Origin: Promethearchaeota archaeon
GTDB taxonomy: Archaea; Asgardarchaeota; Lokiarchaeia; Sigynarchaeales; SOKP01
Length of the DNA stretch: 64,000 bases
Direction of reading: 5' to 3'
Assembly: GCA_030620005.1 (NCBI GenBank)
Contig: JAUXAJ010000001.1
Span: forward strand, 1-64,000
Part shown: positions 46,602 through 55,740 of the stretch, piece by piece
Numbering within the stretch: position 1 is the first letter of the stretch
Layout: the number at the start of each line of letters is the position of its first letter
Translations under genes and position numbers: made by a program
Notes under the pieces: generated by a model
Database searches by the model: none
What the model saw: the letters and a program-made list of their open reading frames with translations, nothing else
Told to the model about the DNA's origin: nothing

Positions 46602-46985
46602 ATTAAAAGAAGATGTAAATCGTGTGGAATGAAGATAGACAAATTCCAATTTAAAAATTTCAATGAATTGTGTCCTGATTGTGTTAAACATGAAAGAAAA
46701 CGAAAGATACTAAATTTAGGTAAATCAATACAACTAGATGAAAAAATAAAAAAAATGCGTGAAAAGGTCACTGTTCCTGTTCTGAAGTCAACACTTACCG
46801 ATGTTTCGCAAAAATTTGAGAAGTTTGGTCAAGCGGTCATGAAAGGAGTGAAAACGTCTATAGAAAGCATGGACAAGAAGAAAAAAGAAATTTTACAAGA
46901 GAAAAGAGAAAACAAGGCGATGAAGGAACAAAAACAAAAAGAGAAGGAACTTCACGATATGTACCGCGATATGGGGGAGCAATGA
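46602..46985 (+). CDS. Zinc-finger plus coiled-coil protein
   Basis: 127 residues from an ATT at 46602. The first in-frame ATG (46629) would cut off half of a zinc motif: upstream codons read KRRCKSCGMK, pairing with ELCPDCVKHE (C-x2-C...C-x2-C). GGTGA at 46591-46595 is exactly six bases before ATT 46602, the same spacing as at genes with normal starts (45259, 47329). The rest is a Lys/Glu-rich helix (VSQKFEKFGQAVMKGVKTS, KEILQEKRENKAMKEQKQKE). Function unknown. Confidence 0.6.
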   Translation: MKRRCKSCGMKIDKFQFKNFNELCPDCVKHERKRKILNLGKSIQLDEKIKKMREKVTVPVLKSTLTDVSQKFEKFGQAVMKGVKTSIESMDKKKKEILQEKRENKAMKEQKQKEKELHDMYRDMGEQ

Positions 46986-47328
46986 GTGCAGATTTTTAGG
47001 ATCTCTAATTTCTGTTGAAAAAACTTGATTTCAAATGAGAAGAATAAAAGAAAAGAAGTAAAGGGATTCAGAATTAAATATATTGAATCAAATTATAGCT
47101 TCAATGATCATGTAAGTACTCCAAGAAATAATACGAAAATGCGAAATCCACGAAACCGAGAATGTAGGGATGTTATAAGAAAAGCACGTTATAAACAAAA
47201 TGCTAGATAAATAATCATGCCTTTTTCGTAATTATTTGATAAAATAATATCATTTCTACTTCTTTTCTATATAATTTTAAATATTCTCAAAGCACATTAT
47301 TTATTAATATCATGAAAGGTGAAATAAA

Positions 47329-48141
47329 TTGGTAGAGAAATTTTTAGAAGGAAAAGGGGCGCTAATAACGGGCGGAGCCTCCGGTTTTGGGAAAAATATC
47401 GCCCACGCATTTGCCGAAAGAGGTGCTGATTTAGTATTAGTTGATGTAAACGAGGAGCTTTTAAAGGAAACGACCAAAAATGTTGAACAAAAACATAGGT
47501 GTAAGGTCGTGCCGATTGTATGCGACGTTAGCAAATCAGATCAGGTTCAAGCAATGGCAAAACAAGCATTTAATGAACTAGATAACATATATGTATTGTT
47601 TAACAACGCAGGAATAGCCCTTTCTTACGGAAGAACAATCGTAAGAATAAAGGAGGAAGATTGGGATAAAATTATGGCAATAAATCTTAAGGGACAATGG
47701 TTAGTTGCTCAAGCTTTAAGCCGTAAAATGAAAGCTCAAAAATTTGAACCCCTTTCTGGCAAAATAATATGTACCGCCTCGATCGCAGGCATGGTAGTAG
47801 ATTCAACGATTCCAGCATACAGCATTACTAAAGCCGGGATAATTGCATTGTCGCAACTACTTGCAAAAACTTTAGCTCCTAAGATTACATGTAATAGCAT
47901 TGCGCCGGGATATCATATAACTGGAATTTATTTGAACGACGAAGAGACAATGTTGGTTACGATGAGAGATGGTAACGTTAAAACGCCATTAAATAGACTA
48001 GGAACAGTGGATGATGTGGTTGATTTAGTCGTGTTCTTGACCTCGCCAGCTTCAAACTTCATTACGGGACATTGCTTCCCGATTGATGGGGGAATCGCTG
48101 AAGTAGGTGTACCAGCAAACAAATTAAAGACAGAATTTTGA
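47329..48141 (+). CDS. Short-chain dehydrogenase/reductase
   Basis: 270 residues, classical SDR: cofactor motif TGGASGFGKNIA, FNNAGIALSYG, Ser in CTASIAGM, and the catalytic Tyr-x-x-x-Lys in AYSITKAGI, with NSIAPGYHITG after it. VDVNEELL places an Asp at the cofactor ribose, favouring NAD(H). The TTG start has GGTGA six bases upstream. Substrate unknown. Confidence 0.87.
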   Translation: MVEKFLEGKGALITGGASGFGKNIAHAFAERGADLVLVDVNEELLKETTKNVEQKHRCKVVPIVCDVSKSDQVQAMAKQAFNELDNIYVLFNNAGIALSYGRTIVRIKEEDWDKIMAINLKGQWLVAQALSRKMKAQKFEPLSGKIICTASIAGMVVDSTIPAYSITKAGIIALSQLLAKTLAPKITCNSIAPGYHITGIYLNDEETMLVTMRDGNVKTPLNRLGTVDDVVDLVVFLTSPASNFITGHCFPIDGGIAEVGVPANKLKTEF

Positions 48142-48153
48142 AAAAAATTAAAA

Positions 48154-48166
48154 TTTTTTTTTTTTT
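48154..48166 (+). terminator. Poly-T tract after the SDR gene
   Basis: Thirteen T begin 13 bases after the SDR stop, in the gap before the convergent membrane-protein gene. A typical archaeal terminator. Confidence 0.45.
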
Positions 48167-48178
48167 GTATGAAGTATT

Positions 48179-48910
48179 TTACTCTTTTATCAGTAATCTC
48201 GCCACTCGATTTGGTAAAAGCCATCCAAAATAACTAAAAACGAGTCTTGTTATTAAGATAATCCTGGCTATGATTAGAGTCGTCTCAGTCGTTATCGTTA
48301 AGATATCAATTAATGTTCCAATTATTAAAAGGAAGACAGCAATTAATAATAATCGCCCTTTCCACTTTACTCTTTGGTCTTCAGATCTCAAGCATGCTCG
48401 TATAAACATGAGCATTGTAATCAATGTTACCGCGAGAGAAAATATTGTAAATAACTGAATGGGAAGTGTCGGGTCTGCACCAAATGATTGGTCTTTTGTA
48501 CCTATTACTAATGGATTCACGATTAAAAAGTATATAATAACTATCTCATATATAATACAGATTAATCCGAATATAATTAAAAGCATGGTTTTTGAATTCC
48601 TGAATATTAAAATTGACATTGCATTAATCCAGAACAAAAGGGCAAATCCAAGGAGTCCATAATTGATAAAGAGAATCGTTGATAAATTCAATGCGTAATC
48701 AAAGAAAATAACAGATAAAAGCGATAAACCCGCTGAAAAGAATGGCACGCAAACTAAACTTAGAGAAGTTCCAACCCATAATAGCTCCTATTTTTTATGT
48801 GTAAAATATTTTGAAGCAATTATTACTCCTATTAAAATTCCCAAGATCGAGTAAACCAAACTCAATATACCTTGAAGCATCTCTAATTGTGTTAAATCTT
48901 CTATCCCCAT
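48179..48910 (-). pseudogene. Seven-helix membrane protein interrupted by TAG
   Basis: The ATG at 48910 opens 40 codons (MGIEDLTQLEMLQGILSLVY, then an ILIGVIIASKYFTHKK helix end) that stop at a TAG (48788-48790). The same frame continues at once with ELLWVGTSLSLVCVPFFSAGL and five further helices to 48179. Together this is one complete membrane protein of about 243 residues. TAG replaces a charged residue in the KK-x-ELL loop. If the stop is obeyed, only the part from the GTG at 48748 could be remade. Family resembles a seven-helix group common in Asgard genomes; role unknown. Confidence 0.6.
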
Positions 48911-49289
48911 AAAAACATCCAAGTTTTTTTAATGTAAATTAAATAGAAGATGAAATTAAAGTATTTTAAATATTCGCATTTTAGATATTCAAGTAGATAA
49001 AAATGGTCTACTATTTTTATTTAAAATAGATGACGCAATTGAACTATTGGTTTTCCTTATATACAACCTTTTATCTCCATATTTTTTAAATTTTTATGAT
49101 AATTTTGTCAAAAGATTAAAATATAAAAAAAATGAGTTAATACATATTAGTAGAGAATTAGGAAGATCTATTGAATAAAAGAAAGCAAGTTTAAAGCTTG
49201 GAATTAATTATAAATACTAGTTAATATCGTAAATAAATTAATAAATAAATTAAATTAAAACAAAAAATTAAAAAGGAGAAAGAAAAAAA
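48911..49289. other. Intergenic stretch with a start-less open frame
   Basis: 379 bases. The frame 48963-49178 (plus) is open for 71 codons and reads IRILDIQVDKNGLLFLFKID...YKKNELIHISRELGRSIE, which looks partly protein-like, but it has no start codon or ribosome site. It may be a gene fragment or chance. The end of the stretch holds the AAAAAGGAGA site of the next gene. Confidence 0.3.
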
Positions 49290-49712
49290 ATGAGCGTTAT
49301 AATAGCGATTCTAGAAGTAATATGGATCATACTTTTCTTAGGGTTTTGGATTTCTTTTTATCTCACGGAATATAAGAACCAAAAAAAAGCAGAAGGAAAA
49401 ATGTCGGAAGTAGAGTTTAAACACGAATTATCTTTTCCACTTCCAGATTTAGGATGGATTACGCTAACTTTGGTAATTGCTGCGATTGGTCTTTTCTTGG
49501 AACAAAATTTTGGATACTTTTTCACGGCCTTAGCGGGTAGTGGCATGATGTTTTTAGGGCTTATAGATCTTGCATTCAACATCCAGAATGAAGGTTTTAA
49601 TCGAGAAAAACGCGGCTTTGACGCAGTCATTAGCATTGGCATAGTTGTCTTAAGCTTAATATTTGGATTAATATTTATTATATATGGAGCAATAGAACTT
49701 GGAATATTTTGA
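49290..49712 (+). CDS. Four-helix membrane protein
   Basis: 140 residues with four membrane segments: IIAILEVIWIILFLGFWISF, WITLTLVIAAIGLFLEQ, FFTALAGSGMMFLGLIDLAF and ISIGIVVLSLIFGLIFIIYG. GGAGA ribosome site. Only 40 bases precede the KDSR-like gene, so the two are probably cotranscribed. Not recognised. Confidence 0.65.
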   Translation: MSVIIAILEVIWIILFLGFWISFYLTEYKNQKKAEGKMSEVEFKHELSFPLPDLGWITLTLVIAAIGLFLEQNFGYFFTALAGSGMMFLGLIDLAFNIQNEGFNREKRGFDAVISIGIVVLSLIFGLIFIIYGAIELGIF

Positions 49713-49752
49713 ATTTAAATGAACAACTAAAGATAAGGTTGGTAAGAGAAAA

Positions 49753-50604
49753 ATGGCAAGTAAAAAAATGATTAAAAAGCAACCGTTTAAGAGTAAAATT
49801 TGTATTGTTTGTGGAGCGTCAACTGGAATCGGAAAAGCAACAGCTAAAGAAATCGTACAATTAGGTGGTAGCGTTTGTGTTATAGCGAGAAATCTCGACA
49901 ATCTAAATAAAGCAGCTGAAGAAATGAATGGATTAAAAGTCAACGATTCGCAGTTTGTTGAAAAAATTTCTTGTGACGCAACAGACATGGAAAAATTGAA
50001 ACCACAATTAGAAGGATTCGTGAATAAACACGGTGTTCCAGACTACTTGATTAATGTAGTAGGATACGCACTACCTAAATATGTTGAGGATTACACGTTT
50101 AAAGAATTTAAAGATAACATGGACATGAATTACCATGGTCAATTAGTCCCTACCTTGATAATGCTACCATTTTTCATGAAAGCGAAGGAAGGACATATTG
50201 CGTTTGTATCTTCAATAGCAGGGTTCTTAGGAGTCATGGGCTACGCCGCCTATTGTCCAACCAAATTTGCAATAGTTGGATTGGCCGACGCTCTAAGAAA
50301 TGAACTAAGTCCATATAATATCGATGTTTCAGTTTTATATCCACCTGATACTGAAACTCCAGCATTTGAAAAAGAGAACGAAACCAAGCCACAAGAATGC
50401 ATGATCATGTCGGAAAGAGGGGGTCTTTTAAAACCAGAAGAAGTTGCAGAACCTTTCATAGAAGGAATTCTAAAGAAAAAATTCTACATAACTCCAGGTG
50501 AATCAAAGTTTTTATGGAAGATGACAAGACTATTCCCTAATATTGTCCATAACATGGCCGATAAAGAATTAAAAAAAGCGAGAAAGAAAATCAAAAAAGA
50601 ATAA
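49753..50604 (+). CDS. SDR resembling 3-ketodihydrosphingosine reductase
   Basis: 283 residues. SDR cofactor motif CGASTGIGKATA, VIARN after strand 2 (NADPH type), VSSIAGFLG with the catalytic Ser, and YAAYCPTKFA (Tyr-x-x-x-Lys). The segment YPPDTETPAFEKENETKPQE closely parallels the signature YPPDTDTPGF-EEN-TKPEE of eukaryotic KDSR/Tsc10, and GGLLKPEEVAEPFIEGIL follows as in that family. KDSR makes dihydrosphingosine during sphingolipid synthesis. No serine palmitoyltransferase is in the window, so the lipid role is inference. NVVGYALP replaces the usual NNAG. Confidence 0.8.
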   Translation: MASKKMIKKQPFKSKICIVCGASTGIGKATAKEIVQLGGSVCVIARNLDNLNKAAEEMNGLKVNDSQFVEKISCDATDMEKLKPQLEGFVNKHGVPDYLINVVGYALPKYVEDYTFKEFKDNMDMNYHGQLVPTLIMLPFFMKAKEGHIAFVSSIAGFLGVMGYAAYCPTKFAIVGLADALRNELSPYNIDVSVLYPPDTETPAFEKENETKPQECMIMSERGGLLKPEEVAEPFIEGILKKKFYITPGESKFLWKMTRLFPNIVHNMADKELKKARKKIKKE

Positions 50605-50618
50605 TTTTTTTTTTTTTT
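50605..50618 (+). terminator. Poly-T tract after the KDSR-like gene
   Basis: Fourteen T start directly after the stop codon of the SDR gene. Confidence 0.45.
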
Positions 50619-50648
50619 ATTAAAATTTTATGTGTTAAGAGAATCCAA

Positions 50649-50822
50649 TTACATATCCGCTGTATTCTGAAAGTTTTGATTAATCTCACTTACTTTTTCT
50701 TGGATCTCGTTTAGTGATTCTAAAAGTTCCTCCTGCTCTTTTCTCATTATCCCCTCGTTCATGTATAACAAGATATTTTTTTCTTTTTTATCCCCTTTAT
50801 ACAAGAAAAGCCATTCTTGCAT
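50649..50822 (-). CDS. Small coiled-coil protein, 57 residues
   Basis: ATG at 50822 opens MQEWLFLYKGDKKEKNILLY, then a Glu-rich amphipathic helix (EQEELLESLNEIQEKVSEIN) and ends NTADM. The heptad pattern and balanced composition, unusual for chance frames in such A+T-rich DNA, suggest a real small gene. Not recognised. It is convergent with the KDSR-like gene. Confidence 0.5.
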   Translation of the reverse strand: MQEWLFLYKGDKKEKNILLYMNEGIMRKEQEELLESLNEIQEKVSEINQNFQNTADM

Positions 50823-51064
50823 TTAGTGAGAAATAATCTCTCAAGACATGAATCTAAGAAGCAAATTCCGCCACCCTAATTATAATTTTTTCTAGTTTAA
50901 TTCATGTCCTAATGGACATCGAAAAAAAATAAAATTAATTAAGTTATAGACGTTAAAATTTGTGAATAAAAATTTATCTTCGTGAAAATCTAAATAGCCA
51001 TAGAAACTTAATTTTGCTCTTTATTTTATAATTACACGCATGAATATTAGAATATGAGATAAAA

Positions 51065-52189
51065 TTGAAGAGAAATCAAAATAATATTAAAAAAATTGGA
51101 TTAATTGTAAATCCCATCGCAGGGATGGGAGGTAGCGTAGGTCTTAAAGGAACTGATGGAGGAGCTCATTTAGAGGCCATAAAATTGGGAGCCACCCCGA
51201 TAACACCTAAGAGAATGGCTCAATTACTGTCTCATTTAAAAAGAAAAGAAGATATTTTTCTATTAGTGGCACCAGGCAAAATGGGAGAGGATCTCGTTAA
51301 GGAAGAACAAGTTAACTATAAAGTTATTGGCGAAATAGGCGATAATACGACAGCTGAAGATACAAAAAAATTAGCAAGAATGATGGTTGAAGAAAATGTA
51401 GATTTACTTGTTTTTTGTGGAGGTGATGGGACTGCTAGGGATATTTTCGACGCAATTGGATTGGAAAAACCTGTAATTGCTATTCCCTCCGGAGTAAAAA
51501 TGTTCAGTTCTATTTTTATGCTAAATCCAAGAGCCGCCGCTGAAATGCTAGAAGCCTTTCTAGATGGAACAGAAATCTTAGAAAAAGAAGTGCTTGATAT
51601 TGACGAAGATTCTTTTCGAAAAGGCGTTTTAAAATCTAGATTGCATGGATATCTAAACGTCCCAAAAATTGAAAGGTTAATTCAAGGAGGAAAAGAAAGT
51701 TCAAAAACCGGCAAAACAATAGAAGAAAACAAGAATGACATCGCCACACACATCATTGAAAATATGAAAGACGATACATTGTATTTATTAGGTCCAGGAA
51801 CTACTGTGAAAGCCATTTCAGATAACCTTGATCTTGCCAAGGCTTTACTAGGAATTGATGCGATATGTAATAGAAAACTCATTGGTACGGATATAAATGA
51901 AAATGGTATTTTAGAGTTATTAAATCAACATGAGAAAGTAAAAATCATTGTATCTCCAATTGGGGGACAAGGATTTATTCTTGGAAGAGGAAATAAACAA
52001 TTCACGCCAAAAGTAATAAAGGAGATAGGTAAAGAAAATATAATCGTTATTTCAACCGAAGACAAAATAAACGGATTACAATGTTTAAGGATTGATACAG
52101 GAGATACTGACCTCGACCAAAAAATGATAGGGCATGCTAAAGTAATTACCGGCTATAAAGAATTCCTTATTATTGATATAACATCCTAA
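51065..52189 (+). CDS. ATP-NAD kinase/AcoX-type kinase family protein
   Basis: 374 residues. N-terminal IGLIVNPIAGMGGSVGLKG and the signature FCGGDGTARDIFDA are the NAD-kinase/diacylglycerol-kinase fold nucleotide motifs. YLLGPGTTVKAI and VSPIGGQGFILGRGNKQ match the AcoX-like long form. The function is uncertain in this subfamily (linked in bacteria to acetoin metabolism). The start is TTG and no clear ribosome site is seen. Confidence 0.8.
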   Translation: MKRNQNNIKKIGLIVNPIAGMGGSVGLKGTDGGAHLEAIKLGATPITPKRMAQLLSHLKRKEDIFLLVAPGKMGEDLVKEEQVNYKVIGEIGDNTTAEDTKKLARMMVEENVDLLVFCGGDGTARDIFDAIGLEKPVIAIPSGVKMFSSIFMLNPRAAAEMLEAFLDGTEILEKEVLDIDEDSFRKGVLKSRLHGYLNVPKIERLIQGGKESSKTGKTIEENKNDIATHIIENMKDDTLYLLGPGTTVKAISDNLDLAKALLGIDAICNRKLIGTDINENGILELLNQHEKVKIIVSPIGGQGFILGRGNKQFTPKVIKEIGKENIIVISTEDKINGLQCLRIDTGDTDLDQKMIGHAKVITGYKEFLIIDITS

Positions 52190-52450
52190 AATCCCATGGA
52201 ATCGAACAAGTGTTAGATATTTATTTTTGGGGGGACTCATTAAAGAATATCTTGGACAGCTTCTTTTAGATTTAATAAATTTTTTACTTGTATATTGGTT
52301 TTTATCGATTATAAGGAAGAATTATTGATTCAAATTAAGTAAATCAATTCTAATCTTGATAATTGAATCTAATACGCTAATTTTTAAAATTGAAAATTTA
52401 TTTATTTTATTTACATTTAACAAATTCAAATTAAAAAGAGACTAAAAAAA

Positions 52451-53254
52451 ATGAGCACAAAAGTATTGAAAGCAAAATTAAATGGCATTGAACTCGCTTA
52501 TACTCGCTGTGGAAAAGAAGGGGATAAGCGAATCATGTTGATTCATGGTTGGACGGGATTTAAAAGTTTATTTAAGGACTTCATACCCCTTTTAGTTGAA
52601 AAAGGTTTTGATGTAGTTGCACCAGACTTGCGAGGGCATGGTGATTCGTCCAAACCTGAAGGAGATTACACGCACGAAATCTTCTCAGAAGATCTCCTCG
52701 CTCTCGCTAAGGAACTTAAATGGGACGATGGATTTATATTGCTAGGACAATCAATGGGCGGATATATTGTACTTGATTATGCATTGCGTTATCCAGAAAC
52801 TTTAACACAGCTTATCAGTTCTAACACATCAGTATATTTGGCGAGAACATTATTTTCAAAACTAACATGGAAGATCATTATACGTATGTATCGAAAGAAC
52901 CCTGCTAAAATGATGGAGAAAATGGTACCTAGATTCTTTCAATATCCCGTATCTCAAGATTTAATTGACGAATTTATATCAATGTCTTTAAAAACTGCCA
53001 AGCACGCTGGATTGAGCGCTATTAAAAATTGTTATAATAGAAACATGGAGCCTGAATTGCACGAGATCAAAGTTCCTACGCTCATTATTTCGTCACAATT
53101 CGATCAAAAAGATTTACGCAAAGCCACGCTCAAAATACACGAGTTAATTCCCAATTCTGATTTGGTAGACATTCCAAAAACGGGTCATCTTCCGTTCATT
53201 GAGAATCCTAAAGATTTTCTTGACGCAATAGTCTCGTTTGTGTCTAAAAAATAA
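52451..53254 (+). CDS. Alpha/beta-hydrolase
   Basis: 267 residues, alpha/beta-hydrolase fold: oxyanion HGWTG near residue 33, APDLRGHGDSSKP, nucleophile elbow GQSMGG (Ser near residue 100), an acid in SSQFDQKDL, and the catalytic His in KTGHLPFIENP. Resembles esterases and the MenH/BioH type, but the substrate cannot be read. Alone on the plus strand. Confidence 0.87.
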   Translation: MSTKVLKAKLNGIELAYTRCGKEGDKRIMLIHGWTGFKSLFKDFIPLLVEKGFDVVAPDLRGHGDSSKPEGDYTHEIFSEDLLALAKELKWDDGFILLGQSMGGYIVLDYALRYPETLTQLISSNTSVYLARTLFSKLTWKIIIRMYRKNPAKMMEKMVPRFFQYPVSQDLIDEFISMSLKTAKHAGLSAIKNCYNRNMEPELHEIKVPTLIISSQFDQKDLRKATLKIHELIPNSDLVDIPKTGHLPFIENPKDFLDAIVSFVSKK

Positions 53255-53360
53255 TATTATATTTTTTTATTGTTTATTTTTCTATTTTATCTTACTATTA
53301 AAAATAGTAAGAAATATTGCTATATAAAAAAAAAATTAAAGAATTTAACATTTTTGGTAA

Positions 53361-53687
53361 TTATTCAGGCATTTCTAGTCCAATTGCACGCATGGCTTCC
53401 ATTGCTGTCATTATAGTCTCTATTTTGTAATTAAAGCCCTCCCCTAAAGATTCTGCAAGAAAAATCGCTAGTTTAGTAGCGCGTGTCATTGCTTCGGTAA
53501 CTTTCCCCTTCATGACCTCGGAAATAGAAAATACTTTGATGCCATTTTCGTCTGCAGTTGCAGCTTGTACAACAGTTTTCGAAATTGATTCATCAGAAGG
53601 AAATTTTTTAAGAGCTTCAAGCACAGCTTTCCCCAATTTCTTACCTTTTTCAGGTGGAGTCCATGATGTTAACATTAAATAAACCAT
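53361..53687 (-). CDS. Conserved-looking small protein, unknown function
   Basis: 108 residues: a ferredoxin-like or dimeric alpha/beta pattern (MVYLMLTSWTPPEK, SKTVVQAATADENGIKVFSI, a long helix VTEAMTRATKLAIFLAESLG). No catalytic motif. A strong AAAGGAGGT site sits seven bases before the ATG, so it is well expressed. Not recognised; dimeric alpha-beta barrel proteins have a similar look. Confidence 0.7.
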   Translation of the reverse strand: MVYLMLTSWTPPEKGKKLGKAVLEALKKFPSDESISKTVVQAATADENGIKVFSISEVMKGKVTEAMTRATKLAIFLAESLGEGFNYKIETIMTAMEAMRAIGLEMPE

Positions 53688-54297
53688 ATTTTTTACCTCC
53701 TTTAAAAATTTGTTTTAATTAAGATTGGATTTTGGATAAATATTATTAAATATATTTAATAGTAACCACATTGTATTTAATTATTTACATTTTTATCAAG
53801 ATCTCATGATTCCTCAAATCTCTTAGACTCTTTATATTTTGGGATCTCCAGCTTTTTTTCTTTATTTTAACTTATTTTGAATTGATGTTATCCATTTATT
53901 GAAGAATAAATTCCTTCCTTAATTCTCTTTTTATAATCATAATAACTATTATTTCGCGTGACCTCCACGCTTTTTTGGAACGCCCTCTTCCGTCACTAGT
54001 CAATAGGCAACCTTACATCACTCACACACCTATATTTAAGGTTTAATCGGTTGACGAGAGTTTTTTGGCATGACATCATTTTCTTTAATAGAATCATTAT
54101 TAAATTCTTTTTAACTCATTTTTATTTCTCCATAAATTGTTATAAGGTTTATACTCGTATCCCATTTGAATAATTATTGTTTTCCATGTAGAAGATTATG
54201 AGATGTGAATATAAAAGGTTTAAGAATGAAGTTTTACAAAATAAGTGTTCAAAAATGAAACGAAATCTTTATATTCACATTTAGCAAAATATTTCTT
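53688..54297. other. Long intergenic stretch with a gene-tail fossil
   Basis: 610 bases. It contains the EEGVPKK tail remnant at 53949-53996 on the minus strand and a TTTATATT box (54268-54275) 22-29 bases before the ATG of the next transporter gene, consistent with a leaderless message. The rest shows no gene. Confidence 0.4.
53949..53996 (-). pseudogene. C-terminal tail fossil of the RING-like finger family
   Basis: The frame VTEEGVPKKRGGHAK-stop repeats the C-terminal tail found after the zinc finger in the proteins at 32111 (EEGVPKKVGGDEK) and 57903 (EEGVPKKR). Immediately upstream in the frame is a TGA and no trace of the finger. So at least one more family member once stood here. Confidence 0.55.
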
Positions 54298-55693
54298 ATG
54301 AGTTCTGAAATTAATAAACAAAAACATAACAATAAAATTTTTAGCTTCTATTACTTCATTGAGGGATACTCCCAGGGAAAGTGTTGCTTCGTTTAAAGCA
54401 ACACCCCGAATACCTTTCTTAGTATTTCCTCCGTATCTCGCTCAAGTTTTAGGGGGTTCTTTTGATCTGGTGCTTTGGATGTTTGTTGTTTTCATAGGGA
54501 GCCTGCCATGGTCAATTAAGGCGATTGTGGGTCCTTTAAGCGATAAATGGGGCACCAAGAAATACGGCAGACGATTACCTTGGATTGCTGGTTTTGGATA
54601 TTTAGGTGCTTTCTTCTGGTTCTTGATGGCAATTTACCTACCAATTGATGAAACCATATACATGTTCTTTGCTATTTACTTCTTTTTAACGCAGCTAGGT
54701 ACGAGTTTCTCCGATACTGCTTTAGATAGCCTCATTTTAGACGTTACACCAAAAGAGAAATTAGGAAAAATTCAGGGATCCACGTGGACTTGCATGTATC
54801 TTGGAATGGGGGCTGGGGGGATGCTACTTGGATTAATTTTCCTAGCCTTAAATTTAATACCAGGGTTATTCATACTCACGGGCATTCTTACAATAGTAGC
54901 GTGTTCGTTACCCTACTTTGTTGAAGAAGAACCATATACGAAAATAGATACTAAGATGATGTCAAGAGATTTAATATCGATTGCAAGTAAAAAAAGAAAC
55001 TACAAGGTCTTCTTTTATACTTTTACGGGTGCGATAGGAGGTGTGATAATTTCCACTTATTTTAATTACTTAGTATTGATAGGCATGGATGTTATTGATG
55101 TTACAGAAACTTTATTATCCATCACTAGTGGTTCCGCCGTTGATTTACTTGGTTGGAGTTCAGTCTTCTACTTTTTTTTTGGAATAGGAGTAGTAATAGG
55201 TTCAATGTTAACAGGAAAGTATGTGGACAAGGGGCGCAAAAAAACAGTAATAAAAACTTATTTGATTTTCATGGCCCTCTGCGTTATAACCATTATACCG
55301 TTCGTGTTATTCGACATTCCTATCGTTGCCCTCATTTTTGGAATACTCATTCAAGTCCTGTTAGGAGGTGTGCAGGGAGCCATGACCGTTTCTAATCAAA
55401 CTGTTAGAGGTGATTTAACTAAGAAATACTATCCCGAATTAAAATCGACATTCTACGCTTTATTGGTTGCACTTTCCAATTTTGGGCAATCTTTTGGACG
55501 TTTGATGGGAGTTTTGATATTTAGTTTGCTTGTAGGGCTTTTTTTTGACTTCTATTCAATATACTTCATGCTGAGCATCTTTTGTACAGTGACCTTAGCA
55601 ATCAGCACATTATTGTTTAAAACAATAGATCCAGGAGATTATGAATTGGGTTCTTTTACAGGAGAAGAACAAGTTGAGCTGGGAATTAAATAA
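54298..55693 (+). CDS. GPH/MFS transporter with N-terminal frameshift
   Basis: Twelve-helix transporter of about 460 residues. The ATG at 54298 opens MSSEINKQKHNNKIFSFYYF then IEGYSQG, the normal start of helix 1. The frame runs into a stop at 54394, while the continuous main frame (open from 54359) supplies ATPRIPFLVFPPYLAQVLG and the rest, with the loop motif GPLSDKWGTKKYGRR. A one-base slip near 54378-54395 joins them. A start within the main frame (TTG 54359) would give a shortened helix 1. A TATA-like box is upstream. The substrate is unknown. Confidence 0.75.
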
Positions 55694-55740
55694 AGAAATT
55701 GATTATATTCAAATAACTTATTTTTCTTTTGACTTTTTTT

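Noticed and set aside
47025..47210. A 61-residue plus-strand frame starting with TTG
   Set aside because: No ribosome site, very basic Asn/Arg-rich composition and no recognisable pattern. It is probably chance in A+T-rich DNA.
1737..48790. Reassignment of TAA/TAG to glutamine, suggested by four in-frame stops, one at a conserved Gln codon
   Set aside because: TAA and TAG also end many intact genes at the expected places (for example TAG at 24248 and 63743, TAA at 52189), and reading through them gives no sensible protein. Local mutations explain the cases better.
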